64,000 nucleotides of DNA from Aurelia coerulea. Taxonomy: Eukaryota > Cnidaria > Scyphozoa > Semaeostomeae > Ulmaridae. The notes beneath the pieces are model-generated. The model did not search any database. It was not told the origin of the DNA and saw nothing but the letters and a program-made list of their open reading frames with translations. Position numbers and translations under genes: made by a program. Positions 54,547-64,000 of this stretch are shown here, piece by piece. Location of the stretch: contig CM076952.1 in NCBI GenBank assembly GCA_039566865.1, positions 14,466,501 through 14,530,500 on the forward strand, read 5' to 3'. Every line of letters starts with the position of its first letter. Position 1 is the first letter of the stretch.

Positions 54547-55003
54547 AGCAAAGTTTGAGACCAAACACGTACGACCACTACATCGCATCCCTGGAATTTC
54601 ACTCTGTTCAAACAAAAGATGTAAGCTATGCAAACAGTATCTGCAGCCTGTCACCTCATTCACAACCGCAAATAACAGCACTTGGGAAATCAAATCCAGC
54701 ATTACTTGCCAGTGTGAAAATGTGGTTTATTTCCTTTCATGTAACATGTGCAACAACGAGATGAGTTACATTGGACAGACACGGACCTTACGCAATCGCA
54801 TGAATAATCATATTTCAGAATCCAGAAGTGGTATTTCAACTTGTAGCTTTCCCAAACACGTCCACGAATGCGGAATAAGACACAACAAGCTAAGAGAGCC
54901 GTTTTTCAAAATATTCGTATTCTTTGCTCTAAATAACTCGTCTGCTCTTTTATATTATGAAGAAAAACTATTCAAAGAAGGACACGCCCTTCTAAACTCC
55001 TAA
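54547..55003 (+). pseudogene. Penelope-like element linker and GIY-YIG endonuclease
   Basis: The frame continues the RT segment: FETKHVRPLHRIPG, then a Cys-rich CSNKRCKLC, then CENVVYFLSCNMC, YIGQTRTLRNRMNNHISES, FPKHVHECGIRH and FALNNSSALLYYEEKLF, stopping at 55001-55003. It contains the GIY-YIG nuclease core (VYFLSC...SYIGQT..LR.R...H). The frame is undamaged from the MITE to the stop. Confidence 0.9.
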
Positions 55004-55185
55004 TTAAATATTTACATCATGCATCATAATCCTCAAGTATAGAATTTCCTCGTAAAAGCTTATATACACATCGTTGATAGTTTAGAATCATTCGAAATCA
55101 TACTCTGATGAGGACACAAGTCCGAAAGGCCTCAGTGTGTTAAAACATAGCTTATAGTATTTTTTGTCGTCCAACCTCTCTACAT
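55004..55185 (+). repeat. Penelope-like 3' end with hammerhead-like core
   Basis: At 55105-55133 the strand reads CTGATGA, a GGAC-ACAA-GTCC stem-loop, then GAAA and GGCCTC. This is the best of the hammerhead-like cores in the window, with a perfect 4-bp stem II. It is mirrored at 53103-53131 (minus). Confidence 0.6.
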
Positions 55186-55221
55186 CAAGTTTCTAGTTAT
55201 ATATTTTACCAAGTTTTTTTG

Positions 55222-55376
55222 TATGTATGTATGTATGTATGTATGTATGTATGTATGTATGTATGTATGTATGTATGTATGTATGTATGTATGTATGTAT
55301 GTATGTATGTATGTATGTATGTATGTATGTATGTATGTATGTATGTATGTATGTATGTATGTATGTATGTATGTAT
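55222..55376. repeat. (ATGT)n microsatellite, right
   Basis: About 39 ATGT units in the same orientation as the left array. The Penelope-like structure may have inserted into an older ATGT array. Confidence 0.97.
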
Positions 55377-56129
55377 GCACTGCTCTTACTTAGGCCGAAA
55401 ATTTTAGGCCGGTCAGAGGCACTCTTGGTAGAAGGCCGTTAACGGGGAGGGGGTGGGGGTTCCGATCTTAACGGCCAAATGCCATCAAAGATACGAAAAT
55501 ATAAAGTCAATGGCCCCTAACTCAGAATTTCGCGACGCCATGGGCATAATGGGCAACACTACTCTAGCGTGAAACTCTGGGTAACAACAAAGAATGTAAT
55601 CTTTCTTATTGTCTCAATCCTGTTATAAGAAACACTTATAGAACTTCTGGTAGCAAAATGGCCAAAAATTAAGAAACTGCCTCCCAGCCCTGGACCTTAG
55701 TTTCTTATAAAAAATATGTATACCCTCCTTTAGATTTAGAAATAATAATATTATTTACATTGGGGTACAATACATGTACTTCTTCAAAAGAAACTCAGGC
55801 CCGGGGCTGGTAGACCTGAACTGACAGTGCTTTATGATGGGTAGGCATTTCTCCTTCTTTATTTAGTTGCCTTAACATTCATTTTCCTTTGTATCGTATT
55901 TTTAGTGCATCATTTCATTTACAGCTACGTCTACCCTATTCAGAAAAAAGAGGCGGAGAAGCATGCTCTTCCAAGAATTTGCCAATTTTCAGGCGCTCTG
56001 CTGCGGGGCAGCAGTTTTAATGACTATGTCCATATTCTGGTAACCACGGAGGAGAGATTATCTCTGAAGAGTCACTTTTTGCCGATATTCTGGGGATTGC
56101 GAGGGAGCGCTCAAAGCAACTTTCACTGC
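55377..56129. other. Unassigned stretch with one repeat end
   Basis: Positions 55530-55577 match, in reverse, the end of the TIR element at 30664 (gcccattatgcccatg, gtcgcgaa). Nothing else is recognised. Confidence 0.45.
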
Positions 56130-57049
56130 TTATGCACTGGTCAATTGAAACCCCGGCACCCCCACCCCCGGGAGATAGCGGGGAAGTTAACATTTGAGCA
56201 GTGTTACTTCCCCCCCCCCCTTTCTCCCGCTATCAGGGGCGCTTTGGCTGTTAAATTCCCCACCATGAATTCCCGGGTACTTCAGAATTAGCATTTATAA
56301 AGAGGATCACATTCAAAAAATTTGATATTTCATTCTTTGAAGATCACTCACCCAGCAGCTGCAACTGAAGTCATCCTATCAAAAAAACTGTTAGCACTAG
56401 GCATTTCCTATTTTTCACATTTCATATGCTTGTGGTACATGTTTATATTCATGCCATTTTGCTCGGGATCATGTTTTCTACCCCAAATCAAAAGATCAAG
56501 AAAGGAAGTTCGATCGTTGTGATATGGTCAGAAAAGGCCTATATGCCTTATAAATATACCGGGTGTCTCAAAAAAAAGTACCCCCTTTGACTCAACAAGG
56601 CAACAAAATGATAATATTTCGGGACTTTTTGAATTCATGGCTACATTTGTTGGTCTTCAACTTAAATGCACATACCTTGCATTTGGAAATCGACCACCAA
56701 ACACCGGAGAGGATATGAGTTCACAAGGTCACAATTTGGAGTGCACCTGAAACCAGAGGTTTTGAGAAATGGCCTAGCCATAATTTGACAACAAACAGGC
56801 ATTTTGCAAACGAATTTTCGACTTTGACCTTTACTTTTTATTTTTGAAGAGATTTATACCTTGAATTACTTCAATTGCTCTTGAAGTAACTTTTCTTTTG
56901 AGGAAACGGTCCTTGCATTGCATTCGACCCCACGTGTTTTGTATTAAAGAAGAGGAAAAGGAGCACATGCACGCTTATTTTGGAGAAGTGGCACGATTTT
57001 ATCACTCTTACCACATTTTTACTATATTTGTTTAATCAGCGCCATGTCC

Positions 57050-57050
<1 letters not shown>

Positions 57051-57088
<38 letters not shown>
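57051..57088. repeat. (TAA)n tail of the nested LINE
   Basis: A short TAA/ATA array at the 3' end of the minus-strand LINE. Confidence 0.85.
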
Positions 57089-57091
<3 letters not shown>

Positions 57092-57264
57092 TATTTTGAC
57101 AGGGTAATTCAATCAGCTAAAGTGTAAGCTGCTATCAATAGAAGCCCTGTTTAAAATTAAAGAAATAAAATGCTTACAATTCATTCAAAAACTTTAAAAA
57201 TTGTCAATATCCTACAAAATGGCATATCTATTTAAAATCCGTCCATAATGCAATTTAAAAAGGT

Positions 57265-60200
57265 TTAATCCGTAAAATGTTCCTTCAGTGCTTTTTGAAA
57301 TGGATATAAGATTTCTCGGTTTTCAGTTGTAATGGCAAAGCGTTGAAAATCTTTGTTCCGCTGTAATAGATCCCTCTTTTTGCACTTTCCGTTCTAACTT
57401 TTGGCATCCTTAGGTCCATACCATTACGTCTCGTTGCCTTGTTTCGTATAATAGTTATGGAAGATATCAGGAGCTGTTCCATTTAAGCATTTGAAAACGA
57501 AATCTGCACATTGAATAGATCTCATGGAAGCAAATGATCGCCATACGCGGTGGTTATCATGTTGTGCTCCGAAAACAGTTTTAACCCTATCCAGACTAGG
57601 CTTTTTGAAACTTTGGGGAGACTAGGGGGGGGCACAAAGTGCCCCCCCCCCCTGGTTTTTCATAGAATCATAGGTGCTAGAGACTTGAAACTTGGCACAA
57701 GTAACAAACATGATAAGGCAAACAAGATGATGTGATTTGTTTTTGTTTATGTCACGTGATTAAGTGCTGACGTCAGCAAATGTTGCTAATTTGGGTGTAA
57801 AACCATATGTAATTTGTCGCATTGTATCTCCAAATTGATAAAATATATCGATGTGATATTTCAAACATAGAGGGATTATATCCTTGTAATTCTTATTTTG
57901 AAATTTTTGCTTTGTAACACGAATATTTTTGCTGATGTCAGCATTTATTTATTTTATACGAAAAAAGAGTGATTTTTGTCTAAAATTTATTATAAATTAC
58001 TTTTAAAAATAGCAAAAAATGCTAAATATACATAAAAATACCTGTTGCATCATATTATGTCACTCATTTTTCTAAAAATGAACCATAACATGGTTTTTCG
58101 TCAGTACGCATGCGCAACAACCAATTGTTGATGACGTCATCAAAAATCTTTAAGCTATATATCAAATGAAAGCTTATTTCAAGACGAGCTCAAAAATGTT
58201 TGTCTCATTGTCATAGAGCCAGTGGTTTCAAAGCTATGACTTAAACAGTATTTATTTTGCGGAGCACTCAACTTAAAGTCATGTGTTGACCCCCGGAATC
58301 AGTGTGAAAATTTTTGAAATAGACATGAAAAGATGTCTCATTGATAGAAACTAAAAGTCACAAAAAAGCTAGACTATTAAAGAGATACTCGACGAGCTGT
58401 GTGAAAAAGTTTACTAGGGGGGGCACTTTGTGCCCCCCCCCCTAGTCTGGATAGGGTTAAGTGCTCTCTTTTCAATCTTCTTGAACCTCGATTCATTTGT
58501 CTCTGACAATGTTGAGAATGCAATGCTGCAGTAAGTCATAACTGGCTGAACCATGGTTTTGTACAATTCCACGGCAGCATGGGTGGTGAGTATTGGCCTA
58601 ATTCGGCGCAGGAGGCCTAGCCTGCTTGAAGCTTTCTTACAGATTTTTAGGATGTGATCGTTCAGAGTGAGTGACGTGTCTAAATGGATTCCAAGATACT
58701 TATAGCTATCGGTATTACTGATGTCTTTCGAATCAATAGTTATTTTTGCTTGATTTGTTATCTTCCTTCTTTTTGCCGCTGTTCCAAACATCATAAACTC
58801 GGTTTTGCCTTGTTTAGGATTCAAGATCAAGCCATTATTGCACAGCCAATTATGTAACAATTTGGCGTCATTTATAGCCTTTTCTATTTCAGCTTCATTC
58901 TTATCCGAAAACAGAAGTACAGTGTCATCTGCATACATTATGATATTTGATTTCTCAATCTGCTGATGGAGATCGTTAACATGAATCAGAAAAAGCAAGG
59001 GACCTAAAATTGACCCCTGTGGCACACCGTACAAGATCTTTTCTTCTCTTGACTTTTCCCCCTCAAAGCTGACGATTTGAGATCGATTTGAGAGATAATC
59101 TTGGATCCATTTTAGCTCAGTGTTTTCAACACCATAATGGGTTAGCTTTGATGTCAGGGTTTGGTGGTCTACGGTATCAAATGCTTTTGGGAGATCTATA
59201 AAAAGAGCTCCTGTGAGTTGGCCCATGTCCATGCTTATCCTGATTTTGTCAGTGAGGTGAACAACAGCTGATGACGTTGAGCGATTCTTCCTAAATCCGA
59301 ACTGATATGGAGACAAAAGTTTGTTCTTTTCCAAATATTCGTACAGTTGGTAATGGACAACTCTTTCAAGGATTTTTGAAAACACTGGAAGCACCGAGAT
59401 CGGCCTATAATTGTCCAAGTCTTTAGCATCTCCACCCTTGAAGATAGGTACACATCGATCGACTTTCCACGCTGAGGGAACTGTTGAAGTTGATAAAGAC
59501 AGATTTAGAATGTGAAGGAGGGGCTGTGCAATTACATGTGCCGCATCCTTTACAGTTCCTGGGGGGATGTTGTCCAGACCAGGAGATTTTGATCTCTTTA
59601 GGGAGGAAATTACCTTTAAGACTTCGCCCTTTGCAACTGGTCTAAAGAGAAACTTTTTGCCTTTTGGGTTAATGTGATTTCTGTCACAAGAGATTTCATT
59701 TAAGGTTGGTGGACATTCTCTCGGTAGGGTGGCTCGAAGAGTCATTGCCACCTTTGTAAAGAAGCTATTGAAACCGTTGGCAATTTCTCTTTTGTCCGTT
59801 GTAATCGTTGAATTTATCTCCAAGGTTTTTGGCCGTTGTTGACATTCCTTTTTGTCAGGGAGGCATTTTTTAACTGCCTTCCAAAATCCCTTGGGATCAG
59901 ATTGATTTTCTTGAATCAACTTCTTATAATATCTTGCCTTTTCCTGCCTAATCATGAGTGTAACTCTATTTCTTTTCCTTTTGTATGTCGACCAAAAGAT
60001 TTCTCTTCCAGTTTGTTTAGCTTTTCGAAAATAATAGTCCCGCTCGTGAATTGCCTTTTTTATTGTATTATTTAGCCAAGGTAAATCTCTTCCGCGGACG
60101 GTTCTTTCTACAATTGGGGCATGCTTATTCAATACTTTTAGGAATAGCTCTTTGAATGCACTCCAGGCATCATTTACATTTATTTGTATCAGGATATTCT

Positions 60201-61524
60201 CCCAAGAGATAGCTGCAAGGTCCCTCTGAAACGATTCATGACAATACTTGCTGAAGTTTCTACTTATAACTTTTCTCGGTTTTGTACTCTGGCAATTTAT
60301 CTTTCTTACAACTGCAACAATTTCATGGTCACTGAGGGGAGAGCCGAGGACAATTGATGACTTGACATGTTCAGGGTGGGTGGTAGCTATTATGTCTATT
60401 AGGGTGCTTGTCTGTGGTGTTATTCTAGTTGGGTCTTTGATTTGCTGTTTAAGCCCATAACTGGTTAAAGTGTTCTTTATATTTCTATGATCATTTCTTT
60501 TCAGAAAGTCACAGTTTATATCCCCCATTAAGATAGTTTCTTTCCCTTCGGCTGCAGCTGTGCTTAACATCTCATCAAACAATAATTCAAAATTCTCATT
60601 TAGATAATTTGAAGAATCAGGGGGGCGATAAAGGACTCCAACGAGCAGGGATTTCGACTTTTTTACAAAAATTTCTATCCAACAACATTCGATTCCGTCA
60701 ATTTGTAGATCTGGTCTTTTGTCAAAATTCAGGTGATCCCTGACATAAACTGCTGATCCACCCCCGGGCCCATTTTTTCTGTCGAATCAGTGAAGTTCGT
60801 AGCCGGGTATTTTCAGTTCTTCGTCATCTATTAAAGAACTTAAATGGCTCTCGCTTATTCCGAAGATATCAATTCCTTTGACTTCATGAAGCAAAATCTT
60901 TATATGATCTAGAACTCTTAAAAGGCCACAGACATTTTGATGTAAGATTTTCAATCCCCTTGCTTTAACATAAGACTGAAACTCCTCAAAGCACGTTTCA
61001 TCTGCAATATTAACCATAGGAACACCGGTACTCTCAGCGGTGTTATCATGAGCTCGAGTTCGCAATTGTAAACAAGAATAGCATTTTAGGCCATTATTCG
61101 TTGTTTCCTGATCTTCGCCAAGGCATTTGAAATGCAGGATCTTTTTGCATCCGTCACACTTGGAATTTCTCTGATTCTTTCTGATCGTCTTTCTACATCC
61201 AAAACAAACTTTTCTTACCACTGGGCCTGGACAGGTCTCTATATCGCCAGCCATGAGAAGTAAAACTGTAACGACTCCACGAGGCTTGGGCCTAAGACAG
61301 AATAGATTTACCTCTTTGTTTACCCACAAGGACGAACAAATGAACGATTCATCTCGTTCCCATTTTCCATAGTCTTCTATCGATTCAGCAAGAGGACAGG
61401 ACGTGATAAAACTTCGCTCTTTACACGCCAGTGACAGCAAAACAAACATAAACTTTGCCACCGTAGCGAACGTCATGCTGAACGCCATTTTGAAAACTCT
61501 TGAGATAAAGATTATTAATCTCAT
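57265..61524 (-). pseudogene. Nearly complete LINE ORF2 with 2A-like motif, PHD-like finger, endonuclease and RT
   Basis: Read from 61524 down: a hydrophobic N-terminus (MAFSMTFATVAKFMFVLLSL); a 2A-like motif (LLLMAGDIETCPGP); a PHD-like Cys4-His-Cys3 finger (CFGC, CDGC, HFKC, CYSC); and the endonuclease (ILHQNVCGLL, ISESHLS, VLYRPPDSS, MGDINCDFL, SDHEIVAVV). The RT follows with NYRPISVLPVFSKILERVV, FIDLPKAFDTVDHQTL, YGVPQGSILGPLLFLI and MYADDTVLLF, then the C-terminal region. Damage is light: one in-frame TGA at 60787-60789 (a likely CGA to TGA change between LH and FDRKNG), a MITE at 57585-58456, and frameshifts near 57420 and 57290. The predicted stop is at 57265-57267. No ORF1 is visible. 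Confidence 0.9.
57585..58456. mobile_element. piggyBac-like TTAA-flanked MITE in LINE ORF2
   Basis: An 872-bp element with 16-bp terminal inverted repeats CCCTATCCAGACTAGG, flanked by TTAA on both sides (57581-57584, 58457-58460). TTAA plus CCCT ends match piggyBac. A G/C-run hairpin (GGGCACAAAGTGCCC-type) lies near each end. The LINE frame resumes correctly beyond it (RFKKIEKRAL on one side, KTVFGAQHDNHRVWRSF on the other). No coding capacity. Confidence 0.85.
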
Positions 61525-62258
61525 GCATCTTTTATTCTTTTAAAAGCAAAACACGGAAACTTAAAGTCTACAGGTACTTTGGAAAATGTCCACGATACAA
61601 ATCATGATTAAGCCCTTTTTCAAAACCTCTGGTTTTGGGTGCACTGTAAATTTTGACTTTGCGAACCTGTATCTCCGGTGTTTGGTAGACGAATTCTAAA
61701 TGCAAGGTACTTGCATCTAAGTTGAACATTGATAAATTTAGCTGTGAAGTCGGGGAGCAATAATATCTTAGGGGAGCAATAATATCTTATTGCTTGGTTC
61801 CTATTGCCAGTCAAAAGGGGGCACTTTTTACTGAGACACCCGGTACATAGAAATAGAATGATACAGCTTGCCTACAGTATATACAGTATTTCTATTCCCT
61901 CCAATTCTTTCATTTCCCAATCTGCAGACCCAATGACACTGTACAAATTAAAAATCGGAAATGAACTTGCAATAGATCATTATTGGTATATTCTAAATAC
62001 TGCTCGTTTCTTACCTTTTTCTCCTCTCGTTCCTCCCTCAGATTTTCGCGCCAGAGACTACTGTCCAGTTTCCCTTTGCCGCGACAAACGTTAAAATCAC
62101 TGCCAAATATCCCCGCGACAATCTAAGTTTGTTAATTCCCCTGTTCCCCCGAGGGAACGCAGCATTAAAAATGCGTTAATCCACGGTACATGCCCCGTTA
62201 ATTCCCCGCCATGTCCCGGGGGTGGGGGGGGCTGGGGTTTCAATTAACCAGTGCATTA

Positions 62259-63300
62259 GGCCTGTATGTCACATCAATGAATTTAATTTTGTTTGTAAAT
62301 CAACTTGTGTTGAAGATAGATAAATAAAGTTGGGCTCAAATTAAAGCTCTGAGTGTCTTCTACAACACCATGGCATCAGTTTTTTAATTTGGTCTTCACA
62401 AAGGAGAGGAAAGCAGCTTTGTGCATACTCTGGCTGTTGCCTATATTCTGGTTGTCTATATTCTGGCTAGCGCTCTGACCATGGTTGAAAGTTTCTTACA
62501 CGTTTCTTATACTTTCAATACCAGAAATGAAAATTCAAAGTGCATAACCTCAGTTAAAAGATGAGATCTCATAGGTTTATAAATAGCCTTCTGTATTTGA
62601 TAATCCAGTGCACATGGTGAAAGAAAGCAAAGCTAAAGAAAACAATGAAGGGATTAGGTTAGCCTCACTACATAAGGACCCTCTAGTTACGCTCATCTAA
62701 TTGAGTTGAATTGTTGTTGTTGTTGTCGCTGCACTGAGGGCCTTATAACCATAGAGCTGTAAAACCGGACAAAAATGTCAATCTGCGACAAGTTTTTGTC
62801 GCAAACTCATCTGCTGATTAGAGTATGGCTTAGAAGAGGGCGCTTTTTGCATTGATAGCTAGAATGAACTTTTATCGAAGTTCTGATAGCAAATTTTATG
62901 GTACAGCAGTTCTGCAAAACTGTTTTTGTGGCATTTTAAGATCAGTGGTTTTGAGAAAAAAGTAGCAGATTGATTTAGGCCCAATAGATCTTTTAGCTAA
63001 GATTCAAAAAAAGAATCGGAATCGAACGATAGCTTGATACATTTGTAGAATGTTCGAATGTATACAATAGTGATAGAAGCTCCAACGCCACATAATCGAA
63101 CCTTGTGTAGAATAGCGAAAAGGTCTATTAGTAGAATCAGTACGGAGATATTCCGTTTCTACAAGCGTTGGGGAATGAGTCTCTCTGTTGACCGAAGCGC
63201 CATCTTGAAGTCAAAGAGCACAGGGAAACGAGAGACTCATCGTCATAAGTCTAGGATTAGGTGATTCATTGTTCTATTTATAGACAAGCGCTATATATGT
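62259..63300. other. Unassigned stretch
   Basis: No motif-bearing frame. Open frames at 63058-63264 and elsewhere are short and featureless. Confidence 0.4.
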
Positions 63301-63313
63301 CAGGTTATTCACT

Positions 63314-63348
63314 TTAAAGTTAGTTGACGGAGCTAAGTAGAGGCAATC
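63314..63348 (+). repeat. 35-bp direct repeat, copy 1
   Basis: Starts TTAAAGTTAGTTGACGGAGC and is repeated exactly at 63966-64000. A weak inverted repeat (ttctatttatag / ctataaatag) flanks copy 1. Confidence 0.85.
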
Positions 63349-63789
63349 TATAAATAGGACAAAGAAACGCCTAAGCACGTAATCGTTCCCATAGTGAAAA
63401 CATATGCACGCACGTGTCGGAATCATCAAATACACTTACCTCAAATAAATATTGCACCACCTTACCCAAAATGGCACCCAAAAGTGTCTTTTAGCCCAAC
63501 CAACAAAATTTGCATAACAAAAGCATCAGCATTTAAGGGTTTCTCTACCGGGTGTTTTGGCCGGAAAATAATTGTTAATTTGTTTGCTTTTCATTCATAA
63601 GCAAAATGAAACGTTATTTTGTTGGTTTCTTTGATAAATTAGCAAAAACCTCTGGACAACACTGCACAAGATTTTGGGAGCGTAGCCAGAGGAGTAGGCC
63701 AAAACAAAATGAGAAACGGATAGATATCTGGGGCCAAAGATAACAACATTTTAGCGTTTTCAAATTAGGATTCAACAAACTTTGTCGCT

Positions 63790-63861
63790 ATGACAAAAGT
63801 TTTCCGTGAGGACGGCAAGAAGGATAAACACAAAGGGAAAACGGAAAGAAACCATTCCAAG
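63790..63861 (+). CDS. Candidate first exon of an unidentified gene
   Basis: ATG at 63790 opens 24 codons, MTKVFREDGKKDKHKGKTER then NHSK, ending exactly at AAG|GTAAGA, a strong donor. The peptide is highly basic. The rest of the gene would lie outside the window, so the product is unknown. It lies between the two 35-bp direct repeats and could belong to a repeat. Confidence 0.3.
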
Positions 63862-63965
63862 GTAAGAATATACTTGATATCACTTTTATCACGTTAACAT
63901 TAATTTTGCTTCCTGGAAGACTTTAGGCAGGTGGTTGACACTTAAATATATGGATTTTGATGTGC

Positions 63966-64000
63966 TTAAAGTTAGTTGACGGAGCTAAGTAGAGGCAATC
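63966..64000 (+). repeat. 35-bp direct repeat, copy 2 (at window end)
   Basis: Identical to 63314-63348 and running to the end of the window, so the repeat may be longer. The spacing is 652 bp. Confidence 0.85.

Larger units (their letters stand above)
56559..61843. mobile_element. Mariner-type element with long TIRs, host of the LINE
   Basis: The ends are CCGGGTGTCTCAAAAAAAAG (left) and CCGGGTGTCTCAGTAAAAAG (right, reversed), with TA outside both (56557-56558, 61844-61845). The inverted homology extends about 300 bp inward (56559-56870 versus 61535-61843): accggaga, tttggtag, aaatgcaaggta, ccagaggttttg. No mariner transposase is present. The interior is occupied by a LINE. Confidence 0.75.
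56133..62255. mobile_element. Outer TIR element of a four-level nest
   Basis: Terminal inverted repeats of 22 bp with one mismatch, starting TGCACTGGTYAATTG (56133-56154 and 62234-62255), flanked by TTA on both sides (56130-56132, 62256-62258). Further inverted homology extends inside (ccacccccggga words). A TTA duplication suits PIF/Harbinger-type elements; the family is not certain. Excluding the nested mariner-like element, its own sequence is about 840 bp. Confidence 0.65.

Noticed and set aside
56341..56373. Minus-strand mini-exon starting ATGACTTCAGTTGCAGC with a GTGAGT donor, a possible first exon of the ankyrin gene
   Set aside because: It ends in phase 2, but the ankyrin exon at 52847 needs a phase-1 partner. 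The combined frame hits a stop.

Overview
The window looks like invertebrate animal genomic DNA. It is AT-rich and full of spliced, decayed and nested transposable elements, with no bacterial gene organisation. The mix (CR1/L2-like LINEs, Penelope-like elements with GIY-YIG endonucleases, BEL/Pao, a tyrosine-recombinase element, a THAP-type Kolobok-like transposase, many TIR elements) fits a cnidarian such as a coral or sea anemone. That assignment is inference; no taxonomic marker gene is present.

One host gene can be read through the repeats. On the minus strand, three small exons (52749-52847, 43268-43425, 20482-20593) have consensus splice sites and matching intron phases, and they join into a continuous ankyrin-repeat reading frame. 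A possible fourth exon lies at 19577-19743. Introns of about 9 and 23 kb hold most of the mobile DNA in the window. The order of the repeats resembles ANKRD55-type proteins.

Layout: 1-2.8 kb, two LINE 3' fragments. 3.1-9.1 kb, an eight-exon THAP/Kolobok-like transposase gene with intact splice phases but several lesions, including a tRNA-derived SINE inside an exon. 9.2-9.6 kb, three RFX X-box-like motifs. 9.8-12.5 kb, the 5' half of a LINE (SGNH ORF1 plus endonuclease) split by a TA-flanked MITE. 13.4-18.7 kb, a 5.3 kb element with 33-bp TIRs and a 9-bp target duplication, carrying a LINE. 18.9-19.4 kb, a mariner-type MITE. 20.8-22.5 kb, a long palindrome beside a tyrosine recombinase. 23-27.2 kb, a LINE followed by a 349-bp-arm inverted repeat. 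27.5-35.5 kb, a BEL/Pao element with three insertions. 35.5-42.8 kb, LINE fragments, including one with a restriction-like endonuclease, and inverted-repeat elements. 43.5-48.9 kb, a TIR element containing a Penelope-like element that is itself split by LINEs. 50.9-52.6 kb, a cluster of LINE 3' ends. 52.9-55.4 kb, a Penelope-like element with an inverted tail copy inside ATGT microsatellite and a hAT MITE inside it. 56.1-62.3 kb, a four-level nest: an outer TIR element, a mariner-like element, a nearly complete LINE with a 2A-like motif, and a TTAA-flanked piggyBac-like MITE. 62.3-64 kb is mostly unexplained.

Nearly every protein-like frame is transposon-derived and damaged by stops, frameshifts or insertions. 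The nesting gives a readable relative chronology. All family names come from motif recognition by eye, without database searches.
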